64,000 nt of DNA, from contig NZ_CANLBS010000020.1 in the NCBI RefSeq assembly GCF_947488945.1, forward strand, positions 102,290 to 166,289, given 5' to 3'. The DNA is from an uncultured Streptomyces sp. (lineage in GTDB: Bacteria; Actinomycetota; Actinomycetes; Streptomycetales; Streptomycetaceae). A program made the position numbers and the translations under genes. Positions 1 to 8,753 of the stretch are shown here, piece by piece. Each line of letters starts with the position of its first letter. Within the stretch, counting starts at the first letter, position 1. The notes under the pieces are model-generated. The model did not search any database. It was not told where the DNA came from and saw nothing but the letters and a program-made list of their open reading frames with translations.

Positions 1-827
1 GCGTCGAGTTCCATGCCGACCCCGACGATGGTGACCCCGGAGGTGAGCCGGGCGGCGTTGAGGGCCCCGGCGAGTCCGGCGAGCAGCCCGCTGAGGGTGT
101 AGACGAGGAGCTTGGTGCGGGCGACGGGCAGACCCATCAAGGTGGCGGCGTCGGCGCTGCCGCCGACCGCGAAGAGCGTCTGGCCGAACGAGGTCCGCTG
201 GAGCACGGTCCCGCCGATCCCGAAGAGGGCCAGGGCGATCAGGATCGGGTACCCGAAGCCCCAGACGCTGCCCTGGCCCAGCTCGGCGAAGGCGGAGTCC
301 TTGGGCACGAGGTAGGTGGTGGCGCCCTCGTCGGTGATCGACAGCAGCAGGCCCCGGGCGCCGAGCAGGGTGGCCAGGGTGACGATGAAGGGGGCCAGGT
401 TGCCCCGGGCGATCAGGAAGCCGTTGAGCAGGCCGATCGCTCCGCACACCAGCAGCGGGGCGAGCAGCGCGGCGAGGAAGCCCCACTGCGAGGCCCAGGC
501 GGCGAGCACCCCGCCGAGGGCGAAGACGGAGCCGACGGACAGGTCGATGCCGCCGGTGATGATCACCAGGGTCATGCCGAGCGCGACGACGGCGAGGAAG
601 GACGCCTGGACGGTGACGCCGCGGGCGTTGTCCAGGGTGGCGAAGGTCGGGTAGACGAAGGAGGCGATGATCACGACGGTCAGCAGGACCGCCAGGACGC
701 CCTGGCGCTGGAGGAGTTCGGCGGCGCGCCGCCGGCCGCCGGGCGCGGGTTCGCCGGCCGGCCGGGAGGCGGACGCCTCGGGCGGCGGGGACGCGGGGGC
801 GGCGGGGGCTGTGGTGGTTTCGTTCAT
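1..827 (-). CDS. Sugar ABC transporter permease, YjfF-like (partial, 3' end outside window)
   Basis: Membrane permease subunit of a ribose/galactofuranose-type ABC importer. Only the first ~275 residues are present; the gene runs off the left edge. After an Ala/Pro-rich cytosolic tail the protein has the hydrophobic segments of the BPD_transp_2 family, with the conserved ITGGIDLSVGS stretch followed by GLLNG, as in YjfF/RbsC. The ATG at 825-827 overlaps the stop of the preceding permease gene (ATGA), so the two are translationally coupled. It is the last visible gene of a binding protein-ATPase-permease-permease operon. Having two different permeases is the arrangement of the E. coli YtfQ-YtfR-YtfT-YjfF galactofuranose importer. 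The family is certain; the substrate is inferred from the operon and neighbours. Confidence 0.9.
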   Translation of the reverse strand, partial: MNETTTAPAAPASPPPEASASRPAGEPAPGGRRRAAELLQRQGVLAVLLTVVIIASFVYPTFATLDNARGVTVQASFLAVVALGMTLVIITGGIDLSVGSVFALGGVLAAWASQWGFLAALLAPLLVCGAIGLLNGFLIARGNLAPFIVTLATLLGARGLLLSITDEGATTYLVPKDSAFAELGQGSVWGFGYPILIALALFGIGGTVLQRTSFGQTLFAVGGSADAATLMGLPVARTKLLVYTLSGLLAGLAGALNAARLTSGVTIVGVGMELD

Positions 828-1840
828 CGGGACCGACGCTCCCGGGCGACGTAGACGGCGGCGACGATGATCGCCGCCTGGGCGATCTGGGCGGTGGAGT
901 CGGGCAGGTCGTGCTTGACGAGGGTGGCGCGGAGCAGCTGCATCAGCAGGGCGCCGGCCACGGTGCCGAGCACCCGGACGGATCCGCCGTTGAGGGGGGT
1001 GCCGCCGACGACGACGGCCGTGATGGCGGAGAGTTCCATCAGGGTGCCGAGCGAGGACGGGTCGCTGGCGGTGAGCCGGGCGGTGGCGAGTACCCCGGCG
1101 AGGGCCGCGAGGACGCCGCAGAGCACGTACACGCCGATCAGGACGCGCTTGACGGGGAGCCCGGCGAGGGCGGCGGCGGACCGGTTGCCGCCGACGGCGA
1201 CGATCTGGCGGCCGAAGGTGGTGCGCCGCACCAGGAAGGCGACGGCGGCGGCGAGCACCGCGGCGATCCAGACCACCAGCGGGACGCCGAGGAGGGAGCC
1301 GGTGCCGAGCGACAGGAGATCGGGGTTGACGATCTGCTTGAGCTGTCCGTCCGCCACCACCAGGGCGATGCCCCGGCCGCCGACGAAGAGCGCGAGGGTG
1401 GCCACGATCGGCTGGAGGCCGACGAGGGAGACCAGGGCGCCGTTGACCGCGCCGACGACCGCTCCGGCCAGCAGGGCGACGACGAGGGCGGGCACCAGGC
1501 CGTAGCCGAGGTAGAGCGGGAGGAAGGCGGCGGCCAGCGCCATGGTGGAGCCGACCGACAGGTCCACGCCCTCGGTGCCGATGACCAGGGCCATGCCCAG
1601 GGCGACGATCACGATGGGGGCGACCTGGACCAGCTGGGTGCGGAAGTTGTCCGCGGTCATGAAGTGGTCGGTGAACAGGGCGTTGAAGAGCAGCACCACG
1701 GCGACGGCGACGTACACGCCGTACTCCTGGTACCAGGACGGTTCGCGGAGCCGCGCGAGAGCGGGGGCGACCCGGCCGGACGGGCCGGGCTTGCCGGGCC
1801 GTGCGGGGGGTGCGGGCGGGGAGGCGGTGGCCTGGGTCAT
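824..1840 (-). CDS. Sugar ABC transporter permease, YtfT/RbsC-like
   Basis: 338-residue integral membrane permease of a sugar ABC importer. It has a Pro/Ala-rich N-terminal tail and about eight hydrophobic helices. The family signature GTEGVDLSVGS is near residue 95 and GAVNGALVS follows, both typical of BPD_transp_2. It pairs with the second permease downstream; the two presumably form the heterodimeric channel. The start overlaps the stop of the ATPase gene by four bases (ATGA), and its own stop overlaps the start of the next permease the same way. Family assignment is firm. Which sugar passes depends on the binding protein, which most resembles YtfQ. Confidence 0.92.
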   Translation of the reverse strand: MTQATASPPAPPARPGKPGPSGRVAPALARLREPSWYQEYGVYVAVAVVLLFNALFTDHFMTADNFRTQLVQVAPIVIVALGMALVIGTEGVDLSVGSTMALAAAFLPLYLGYGLVPALVVALLAGAVVGAVNGALVSLVGLQPIVATLALFVGGRGIALVVADGQLKQIVNPDLLSLGTGSLLGVPLVVWIAAVLAAAVAFLVRRTTFGRQIVAVGGNRSAAALAGLPVKRVLIGVYVLCGVLAALAGVLATARLTASDPSSLGTLMELSAITAVVVGGTPLNGGSVRVLGTVAGALLMQLLRATLVKHDLPDSTAQIAQAAIIVAAVYVARERRSR

Positions 1841-3444
1841 CGGGGCTCCTCCTGGGCCGGGGTCTTCTCCCCCGGCGCCGGTGCGTGGTCGGCGAGCACG
1901 TCGAGCAGCCGGTCCTCGGCCACGTCGTCGCCCGCCAGTTCGCCGGCGACGGCTCCGCCGCGCAGGACGACGATGCGGTCGGCACCCTCGACGAGTTCTT
2001 CGATGTCGGACGAGATGAGCAGCACGGCGAGTCCCTCGCCGGCGAGTTCGTCGATGAGGCTCTGCACCTCGGCCTTGGCCCCGACGTCGATGCCGCGTGT
2101 CGGCTCGTCCAGCAGCAGCACCTTGGGTTCCAGGCAGAGCCAGCGCGCCAGCAGCACCTTCTGCTGGTTGCCGCCGGAGAGTTCGCCGACCTTCTGCTCG
2201 GGGCTGGACGCCTTGATCCGCAGACGCTTCATGAAGATGTCGACGATCCGGTCCTGCTTGGCGCGCGAGACGACACCGGCGCGCGACAGCCGGGGCATGG
2301 CGGCGAGCACGATGTTCTCGCGGACGGAGAGGCCGGGCACGATGCCCTCGGCCTTGCGGTCCTCGGGCAGCAGGCTGATGCCGGCCCGGATGGCGGCGGC
2401 CGGGGTGAGCCGGCGCAACGGGACGCCGTCCACGACGAGTTCCCCGGCGTCCAGCGGCAGCGCGCCGGACAGTGCCTTGGCCGTCTCGCTGCGGCCGGAG
2501 CCGAGCAGGCCGCCGAGGCCCAGCACCTCTCCCCCGTACAGGGACAGCGAGATGTCGTGCAGCCGGTGGCGGCTGGAGACGCCGGTCGCGGTGAGCACGG
2601 GGGCGCGGGCCGCCTCGTGGCCCTCGGCTCCGAAGCTGGTGACGCCGGAGCGGCGGACCTCGGCGAGGTCGCGGCCGAGCATCATCGACACCAGTCGCAT
2701 CCGGTCGAGGCCGGCGAGGTCGCCGGTGTGGATGTGCCGGCCGTCGCGCAGGACGGTGACGCGGTCGCAGATCCGGTACAGCTCGTCCATGCGGTGGCTG
2801 ACGTAGAGGACGGCGATGCCCCGCCCGCGCAGGTCGCCGATGACCCGGAAGAGGGTCTCGACCTCGCGCGGCTCCAGCGAGGAGGTGGGCTCGTCCATGA
2901 TGACGACGCGGGCGTCGACGGAGACGGCCCGCGCCAGCGCGACCATCTGCTGGGTGCCGATGCCGAGGGTGTGCAGCGGTCTGCGGGGATCGACGCGTAC
3001 GCCGAACCCGTCGAGGAGTTCCGCGGCCTCCCGGTGCATCCGGCCGAAGTCGATCAGGCCGAAGCGGTTCTTCGGTTCGCGGCCGAGGAAGATGTTCCGC
3101 GCCACGCTCATCAGCGGGACGAGGTTGACCTCCTGGTAGATGGTGGAGATGCCGGCCTGCTGGGCGTCGAACGGCCGCGCGAAGGCGACGTGTTCGCCGG
3201 CCAGCAGCAGCTCGCCCTCGTCGGGGGCGTGGACGCCGGTCAGCACCTTGATCAGGGTGGACTTCCCGGCGCCGTTCTCGCCGACCAGGGCGTGGGTCTC
3301 CCCCGCGCGCAGGGCGAAGGAGACGCGGTCCAGGGCGATGACGCCCGGGAACCGCTTGCTCACCGCCCGCGCCTCCAGGACGGGGCCGGGACCGTCGGCC
3401 GCGGCGGGCGCCTGCGGCTGCGGTACTGCTTCGGGTGGTGCCAT
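1837..3444 (-). CDS. Sugar ABC transporter ATP-binding protein with two ABC domains (YtfR/RbsA-like)
   Basis: 535-residue cytosolic ATPase that energises the importer. The first ABC domain has Walker A GENGAGKST (about residue 57), a degenerate signature region LGIGTQQMVALARA and Walker B VVIMDEPTSSLE. The second domain has a degenerate Walker A (GLLGSGRSE) but an intact signature LSGGNQQKV and Walker B LLLDEPTRGID. This asymmetry is characteristic of the RbsA/YtfR/MglA sugar group. The gene lies 151 bp downstream of the binding-protein gene, separated by a strong hairpin, and overlaps the next permease start. Length fits the family (about 500 residues). Confidence 0.95.
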   Translation of the reverse strand: MAPPEAVPQPQAPAAADGPGPVLEARAVSKRFPGVIALDRVSFALRAGETHALVGENGAGKSTLIKVLTGVHAPDEGELLLAGEHVAFARPFDAQQAGISTIYQEVNLVPLMSVARNIFLGREPKNRFGLIDFGRMHREAAELLDGFGVRVDPRRPLHTLGIGTQQMVALARAVSVDARVVIMDEPTSSLEPREVETLFRVIGDLRGRGIAVLYVSHRMDELYRICDRVTVLRDGRHIHTGDLAGLDRMRLVSMMLGRDLAEVRRSGVTSFGAEGHEAARAPVLTATGVSSRHRLHDISLSLYGGEVLGLGGLLGSGRSETAKALSGALPLDAGELVVDGVPLRRLTPAAAIRAGISLLPEDRKAEGIVPGLSVRENIVLAAMPRLSRAGVVSRAKQDRIVDIFMKRLRIKASSPEQKVGELSGGNQQKVLLARWLCLEPKVLLLDEPTRGIDVGAKAEVQSLIDELAGEGLAVLLISSDIEELVEGADRIVVLRGGAVAGELAGDDVAEDRLLDVLADHAPAPGEKTPAQEEPR

Positions 3445-3544
3445 GGATCCTGGCCTTTCCGGTTTCCTTCGGACGGCGGCGGGCCGCGCCCGGGAGGGCG
3501 GGCGGCGGACCGGTGGGGCGCGCGGGGCCGGGGGCCGGGCGCGC

Positions 3545-3580
3545 GGGCCGGCGCGGCGCGGGGAGGAGTCGCGCCGGCCC
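3545..3580 (-). terminator. Intercistronic hairpin after the binding-protein gene
   Basis: Perfect 11-bp inverted repeat, GGGCCGGCGCG (3545-3555) and CGCGCCGGCCC (3570-3580), with a 14-base loop. It lies 15 bp after the stop of the binding-protein gene and before the ATPase gene. In sugar importer operons a hairpin here usually protects or partly terminates the message, so the binding protein is made in excess over the membrane parts. That role is inferred. No T-tract is present, as is usual in Streptomyces. Confidence 0.65.
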
Positions 3581-3595
3581 GGTGGGAGCGGCGGA

Positions 3596-4681
3596 TCAGT
3601 AGGCGCCGCCGAGCGAGGAGGCGGCGTTGGCCTCGTCGTACTGCCGGTCCTCGATGATCACGTTCTCCGGGATCTCCTCGCCGGAGTAGAACTTCTGCGC
3701 GGTGGCGAAGGCGAGCGGCCCGAACCGCGGGTTGGACTCGATGACGGCGTTGTACTCGCCGTCCACCACGGCCTGCACCGCGTTGCGGGTGCCGTCGACC
3801 GACACGATCTTGACGTCCTTGCCGGGCTTCCTGCCCGCCGCCTTGAGCGCGGTGACCGCGCCGAGGCCCATTTCGTCGTTCTCGGCGTAGACGGCGGTGA
3901 TGTCGGGCTTCGACTGGATGAGCTGCTCCATGACCTGCTGGCCCTTGTCGCGGGCGAACTCACCGGTCTGCTGGGCGACGATCTCGATGCCGGGCGCCTC
4001 GGCCTCGATCCGGTCCACGAACCCCTTGGTGCGGTCGGTGGTGACGTTGTTGCCGGAGGCGCCGAGGAGGATGGCGACCTTGCCCTTGCCGCCGGTGGCC
4101 TTGATCATCGCGTCGGCGGCTCGCTTGCCCTGCTCGACGAAGTCCGAGCCGAGGAAGGCCACGTAGTCCTGGCAGGCGGTGGAGTTGAGCTTGCGGTCGA
4201 TGGTGAGGACGGGGACCTTCTTGGCGGCGGCGGCCTTCAGGGCGGGCTCCAGGCCGTCGGAGTTGAGCGGGGCGACGATGAGGAACTGTGCGCCCTGGGA
4301 GAGCATGTCCTGGATGTCGCTGATCTGCTTGGACAGCTGCGACTGGGCGTTGGTGGTGAGCAGCTTCTTGACGCCCAGCTTCTTCGCCTCGTCCTTGATG
4401 GACTGCGTCTCGGCGATCCGGAAGGGGTTGGCCTCCTTCTCGGACTGTGAGAAGCCCACCACGGCGTTCTTCAGGTCGAGTTCGGGTGCTCCGTAGGTCT
4501 TCAGGGAGCAGCCGGGGCCGGAGCTGCTGCCGGGCTCCTTGGCCTCCTGGGCGCCCTGGCTGCTGTCGCCGCCCGCCGCCGCGGGGGTCTCGGACTTGGC
4601 GCAGCCCGCGACGGTGAGCATGGCGGTCGCGGCGATGAGGCAGGCCGCGGTGGCGGTACGGGATCGACGCTGGATCATCAT
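3596..4681 (-). CDS. Sugar-binding lipoprotein of ABC importer, YtfQ-like
   Basis: 361-residue extracellular solute-binding lipoprotein that feeds the importer encoded downstream. The N-terminus has a basic stretch, a hydrophobic segment and a lipobox ending in VAGC, so the mature protein is lipid-anchored. The mature part is a Peripla_BP_4 (LacI/RbsB-like) fold: VVGFSQSEKEANPFRIAET, LIVAPLNSDG, VPVLTIDR, VYAENDEMGLGA and VSVDGT. The opening GFSQ..S..R.AET pattern and PL..DG..P match the galactofuranose-binding protein YtfQ better than RbsB. Start chosen at 4681: AAGGAG (4691-4696) stands nine bases upstream. First gene of the operon, with an operator-like site about 175 bp upstream. Confidence 0.93.
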   Translation of the reverse strand: MMIQRRSRTATAACLIAATAMLTVAGCAKSETPAAAGGDSSQGAQEAKEPGSSSGPGCSLKTYGAPELDLKNAVVGFSQSEKEANPFRIAETQSIKDEAKKLGVKKLLTTNAQSQLSKQISDIQDMLSQGAQFLIVAPLNSDGLEPALKAAAAKKVPVLTIDRKLNSTACQDYVAFLGSDFVEQGKRAADAMIKATGGKGKVAILLGASGNNVTTDRTKGFVDRIEAEAPGIEIVAQQTGEFARDKGQQVMEQLIQSKPDITAVYAENDEMGLGAVTALKAAGRKPGKDVKIVSVDGTRNAVQAVVDGEYNAVIESNPRFGPLAFATAQKFYSGEEIPENVIIEDRQYDEANAASSLGGAY

Positions 4682-4854
4682 GCGCGGGTGCTCCTTGGCG
4701 GGTCGACGGCACGCGGCGGTGCGTGCGGTCAGGGTGAGTGAGGTGGGGGAAGCGTCAACCCGACTGCGGATGACGCGGGTACGCGTTCCCGGGCCTCGCC
4801 GGCACGAGGCGGCGGCGGAGGCGGAAAGGGGCGGCGCAAGGGTGCTGCGGCTCG

Positions 4855-4872
4855 ATTTACAACGTTATATAT
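4855..4872. promoter_or_regulatory. LacI-type operator candidate upstream of the importer operon
   Basis: ATTTACAACGTTATATAT, in a 457-bp gene-free stretch (4682-5138). It is an AT-rich island in GC-rich DNA, centred on AACGTT, the usual core of LacI-family operators. It matches 15 of 18 positions of the site at 8536-8553 in front of the GH2 gene, and shares ACAACGTT with a palindrome in front of the GH92 gene. No LacI-family gene is in the window. The rest of the stretch holds only the terminator at 5093-5122 and a direct repeat GCGTACGGGGCC (5061-5072, 5091-5102). Confidence 0.6.
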
Positions 4873-5092
4873 CCGGCTTCGGCGCGACGGCAAGAGTCCG
4901 GTCGCCCGTTTGTGGAACCGTGTTCAAAGGAGGCGCCGGAGCCGTGCGGAGAGGACCCCGGCGGCCGCGCGGAGGAGGGTCGCCGGGGGCCGCGCGGAGG
5001 ATCGTTTTCCCCGCGCGGCCCCGGCGCGGCCCGGCGTAAGGGCCGCGGGCCGGTCCCTCGGCGTACGGGGCCAGGGGTCCCCGGCCCGGGGC

Positions 5093-5122
5093 GTACGGGG
5101 CCGGGGCTTCCCGACCCCGTAC
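5093..5122 (-). terminator. Terminator of the GH2 gene
   Basis: Inverted repeat GTACGGGG (5093-5100) and CCCCGTAC (5115-5122), with an inner CGGG/CCCG pairing. It starts 16 bp beyond the stop of the GH2 gene on the minus strand. This forms a stable composite stem-loop without a T-tract. Confidence 0.65.
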
Positions 5123-5138
5123 GTCCGGCCTTCCGCGA

Positions 5139-8100
5139 TCAGGGCTTCCCGGCTCCGTACAGGACGCCGACCTCGGTGGCGGTGAGGGCGTGGTCGAAGA
5201 CCGCGACCTGGTCGACCGAGCCGTTCCAGAAGTCGGTGGACGAGCCGTTCCACTTGGCGCGGCCGACCGACAGCGGTCCGGTGCTGACGTCGGGCGCCCC
5301 CGCCTCGGCGGTGCCGCCCTGCCGCCCGTCCACGTACACCGTCAGGGTGTTGCCCTGCCGGACGCCGACGAGGTGGTACCAGCGGCCCGTCTCGGGGGTG
5401 ATCTCCTGGCGCGCCCGGTGGCCGCCGGGCGCACTGAAGGCGAACGCGCCCTGCCCGTACTGGAGATAGAACGGGTTCTCGGTGCGCCGGCCGTCCTGGC
5501 TGACGGCCGAGGCGTAGTTGCCGGGCAGCGCGTCGAGCGTCACCCAGGCGGAGACGGTGTAGTCCTTCGTGGTGTCGAGGACCGGTCCGGCCGTCTGGGC
5601 GTACTGGCCGTCACCGTCGAACTTCAGCGCGGAGCCGTGCACACCCGGCGTCCAGGAGGCGCCTCCTTCGAGAGTGAGCGTGGCCTTGTTGGGCCCGCTG
5701 TCGGCCGCCGTGGCACCCACGTTCTCGTCGAGCGACCAGGAACCGCCGCCCGCCAGCTCGTCCCGCTCACCGGCGGCGGCGCCGGCGGCGATGACCTCCC
5801 GGTTGATCTTCCGCACCGCGGCCGGATCGACCTTGATCTCCCGACGGTCGTACGTCCAGAGGCCGTTGAGCTCGGTCTCCAGGTCGGTGACCTGGGTGTA
5901 GACCGAGCCGGACAGCTCGGCGCGGGCCGCGTCCAGGTAGAACGTGCGGGTGTTGTCGACGTACTTGGCGGTCAGCGCCGCCTTGTCGGAGACCCCGCTG
6001 TAGATGACGGCGGGCGCGCCCGGCCACATGTGCCCCGGCGTGCGCAGCGTGAACCCGCCGTGCTCGCCGTCCATCGCGGCGCGGTCGTCCGGGAACGGCG
6101 CGTCGTTGTTCACGTAGTCATGGTGGTCGACGATGTCGCCCTTGCCGGAGTCACCCTTCGAGTTGCAGCAGTTGACGCCGCTGTGGGCGTTGACCACGCG
6201 GGACGGGTCGGCCGCCTTCACCGACTCGGCGATCTTGCCGGTCTCCGTGCGGTCCCACTCGCCCCAGCCCTCGTTGAAGACGATCCAGCCGCCGATGGCG
6301 GGCGAGTTGTGGAGCTGCCTCATCATCTCGGCGCCCTGGGAGAGGAACGCCTGCTTGCCCGTGTCGTTCGAGATGTCGCTGGAGACGAAGTCCTGCCAGA
6401 CGAGGAGCCCGAGCTGGTCCGCGTGGTAGTACCAGCGTGCCGACTCGACCTTGATGTGCTTGCGCACCGCGTTGAAGCCGAGGTCCTTCTGCGCCTTCAG
6501 GTCGAAGGCGAGCGCGGCGTCGCTGGGCTGGGTGTAGAGGCCGTCGGGCCAGAAACCCTGGTCCAGCATGGCGAGGGAGAAGAACGGCTTCCCGTTGAGG
6601 GTGAGCTTCTGGTAGCCGCCGACCTTCTCGACCTTCAGCGACCGCATGCCGAAGTAGCTGTCCACGGTGTCCGTGGAGCGTCCGTCGGTCAGGGTGACGT
6701 CCAGGTCGTACAGGTACGGGTCGTCGGGCGACCACAGGTGCCGGCCCGCGACCGGCAGGCTGAGCGCGCGGTTGGCGGGGCCGGTGACGGTCCCGACGAC
6801 GTGGCCCTTCTTGTCGCGGGCGACCGCCTCGACACGGGCGGCGGCGCTCGCGTCGTCGGAGTTGACGGTGACCGAGAGCCGGCCGGCGTCGATGTCCGGG
6901 GTGGTGGTGAGGGAGTCGACGGAGGCGCGGGCGACCGGCTCCATCCAGACGGTCTGCCAGATGCCGGAGGACTCGGTGTAGACGATGCCGCCCGGCTTGG
7001 TGGACTGCTTGCCCTTGGGCTGGTTCGGGCCGGTCACGTCGGTGACGGCGACGACGATCTCCTGCGGACCGGAGCCCTTGACCGCGTCGGTGATGTCGGC
7101 GCTGAAGGCGGTGTACCCGCCGGTGTGCTCGGTGACCTTCCGGCCGTTGACGTAGACGGTGGCCCGGTAGTCCACGGCTCCGAAGTTCAGCAGCAGCCGC
7201 CGGTCGTCGCGGTCCTTGCCCACGGACCAGTTCCGCGGCACCGTGACGAGCTTGCGGTAGAACATGTGGTCCTCGTGGCGCTCCAGTCCGGAGAGCTGCG
7301 ACTCGACCGGGAAGGGCACGGTGATGCGCTCGTCGAGCTTCTTGCCGAAGACGGGCTGCTCGCCCTCGTCGGCGCCGGCGAACTCCCAGGGTCCGTTCAG
7401 ATTGAGCCACCGGTCGCGGACCTGCTGGGGCCGGGGGTACTCGGGCAGCGGGTCGCGCCGGTCGAGCTTGTCGCCCCAACTGGTCGTCAGCCGGTGGGTG
7501 GAGGAGTTCTTCGCGGTGCGGCTGATGTCGGGGACGCTCTCGCCGCCGGCGGTCAGGCCGCCTTCGGCACCGTAGGTGACCCTGACCTGCTGGCCCTGTT
7601 GGACCGGTTCGGCGAGCTGCGCGACGAAGGTGTTGCGGTCGCCGGGCGCGCGGGTGACCCGGGTGACGGGCATCGGAGTGGTGTCGGCCTCGATCACCAG
7701 GTGGTCGCGCACGCCGTCGAGGCCGCCGACCCGGTCCTGGAAGGTGGCCCGGAGCTGCTTGCCGTCGGCGGTGACGCCGAGGGCGACGGGGTACACCTCG
7801 AAGTCGGCGGGCGGGGTGAACGCGGACTCGGGCACGAGCTGCTTGGCGAGCTGCGGGCTCGACCAGCGCAGGAACATGTTGGCGCCGCCGACGTCCTGGA
7901 ACATCTCCAGCCGGAACGAGTGCTTCTCGCCCGCGACCAGGTGGACCGGCTGGGCCGCGGTCTGCTCGTTGTCCCAGTCCGGCACCCAGTGGTCGATGAC
8001 GGCCTTGTCGTCGACGAAGAGGCGGAAGCCGTTGTCGCCGCTGGCGGAGAAGGTGTAGTCCCCGGTGGCGGGTGCCTGGATCTGACCGGTCCAACGAGCC

Positions 8101-8426
8101 GTGGTGTGCTCGGTCTTGCCGGTGGCGGACTCGAAGGCCCCGGTCAGACTGGGGAAGTTGATGTCCGGGTCGAGCGCCGTGGCGCCGAGCCGCGCGAAGT
8201 CGCGGGCTCCCGGAGCGGACATGGCGAAGTACTCGCCCTTGAGCCCGTGCACGTCGGTGACGGGATCGGCTGCGGCCGGAGCGGCCGTCGGCGCGGCGGC
8301 CGCGAGAGCCGCGGCGGGGGCGCTCCCGGCTGCGCCGGCCTGGGTCGCGCCGACCGGGATCAGCAAAACGGCCGCGCAGGCGAGTGTGGTCAACAGTGCA
8401 CGTGGGCGCGGGTGTTGTCGTCTCAT
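5139..8426 (-). CDS. Secreted PA14-GH2-LamG glycoside hydrolase (beta-galactosidase/galactofuranosidase-like)
   Basis: 1095-residue secreted glycosidase. Order: Sec signal peptide (about residues 1-33, ending near QAGAAG); PA14 carbohydrate-binding domain (about 60-200; GLKGEYFAMS, DYTFSASGDNGFRLFVDD); GH2 sugar-binding jelly roll and Ig-like domains (WLNLNGPWEF, TVYVNGRKV); GH2 TIM barrel; C-terminal LamG-like domain (YTVSAWV, YVDGRQGG). The barrel has the acid/base Glu in FNEGWGE (about residue 718) and a probable nucleophile Glu in DGEHGG (about 788). Start at 8426 is preferred over the longer frame (8474) because GAGGA stands seven bases upstream and the signal peptide follows. GH2 includes beta-galactosidases, glucuronidases, mannosidases and galactofuranosidases. 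The adjacent YtfQ-type importer favours beta-galactofuranosidase, but this is inference. Confidence 0.88.
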   Translation of the reverse strand: MRRQHPRPRALLTTLACAAVLLIPVGATQAGAAGSAPAAALAAAAPTAAPAAADPVTDVHGLKGEYFAMSAPGARDFARLGATALDPDINFPSLTGAFESATGKTEHTTARWTGQIQAPATGDYTFSASGDNGFRLFVDDKAVIDHWVPDWDNEQTAAQPVHLVAGEKHSFRLEMFQDVGGANMFLRWSSPQLAKQLVPESAFTPPADFEVYPVALGVTADGKQLRATFQDRVGGLDGVRDHLVIEADTTPMPVTRVTRAPGDRNTFVAQLAEPVQQGQQVRVTYGAEGGLTAGGESVPDISRTAKNSSTHRLTTSWGDKLDRRDPLPEYPRPQQVRDRWLNLNGPWEFAGADEGEQPVFGKKLDERITVPFPVESQLSGLERHEDHMFYRKLVTVPRNWSVGKDRDDRRLLLNFGAVDYRATVYVNGRKVTEHTGGYTAFSADITDAVKGSGPQEIVVAVTDVTGPNQPKGKQSTKPGGIVYTESSGIWQTVWMEPVARASVDSLTTTPDIDAGRLSVTVNSDDASAAARVEAVARDKKGHVVGTVTGPANRALSLPVAGRHLWSPDDPYLYDLDVTLTDGRSTDTVDSYFGMRSLKVEKVGGYQKLTLNGKPFFSLAMLDQGFWPDGLYTQPSDAALAFDLKAQKDLGFNAVRKHIKVESARWYYHADQLGLLVWQDFVSSDISNDTGKQAFLSQGAEMMRQLHNSPAIGGWIVFNEGWGEWDRTETGKIAESVKAADPSRVVNAHSGVNCCNSKGDSGKGDIVDHHDYVNNDAPFPDDRAAMDGEHGGFTLRTPGHMWPGAPAVIYSGVSDKAALTAKYVDNTRTFYLDAARAELSGSVYTQVTDLETELNGLWTYDRREIKVDPAAVRKINREVIAAGAAAGERDELAGGGSWSLDENVGATAADSGPNKATLTLEGGASWTPGVHGSALKFDGDGQYAQTAGPVLDTTKDYTVSAWVTLDALPGNYASAVSQDGRRTENPFYLQYGQGAFAFSAPGGHRARQEITPETGRWYHLVGVRQGNTLTVYVDGRQGGTAEAGAPDVSTGPLSVGRAKWNGSSTDFWNGSVDQVAVFDHALTATEVGVLYGAGKP

Positions 8427-8535
8427 GGCATCGTCCTCACGAAGAAGCCGGCGTGCCTCCAACCGGTGGGGCACCGCACATGGTCGCTCATTCAGTCACA
8501 GCCCCCGGACCGACCACAACGGTCGTGCACCACAA

Positions 8536-8553
8536 ATTTTCAACGATATAAAT
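8536..8553. promoter_or_regulatory. LacI-type operator candidate upstream of the GH2 gene
   Basis: ATTTTCAACGATATAAAT, about 110 bp upstream of the GH2 start, in the 327-bp gap between the GH2 and GH92 genes. It is identical at 15 of 18 positions to the site before the importer operon. The remainder of the gap holds the GH92 terminator and nothing else I can recognise. Confidence 0.6.
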
Positions 8554-8656
8554 TCTGTCGTCCGAACCGGCCGACGCACGGCGCCCGAGGCACGCACGGG
8601 AGGCGGGCGGGGCGCGGAAGGCGTGCGGGGTCGCCGAAGGCGCCCGCGCCGCACCA

Positions 8657-8686
8657 CCGGAGCGAGGCCACTCGAGCCTCCTCCGG
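8657..8686 (-). terminator. Terminator of the GH92 gene
   Basis: Stem CCGGAG-c-GAGGC (8657-8668) pairing with GCCTC-CTCCGG (8676-8686) around a seven-base loop, with one bulged C. It begins about 70 bp after the GH92 stop on the minus strand. Confidence 0.55.
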
Positions 8687-8753
8687 CGGCGCGGCCGGGC
8701 GTGTGCCGCTCCCCCGAATCCCTGTCGGCGCAAGGCGAATTCGGGCCGTCCGC

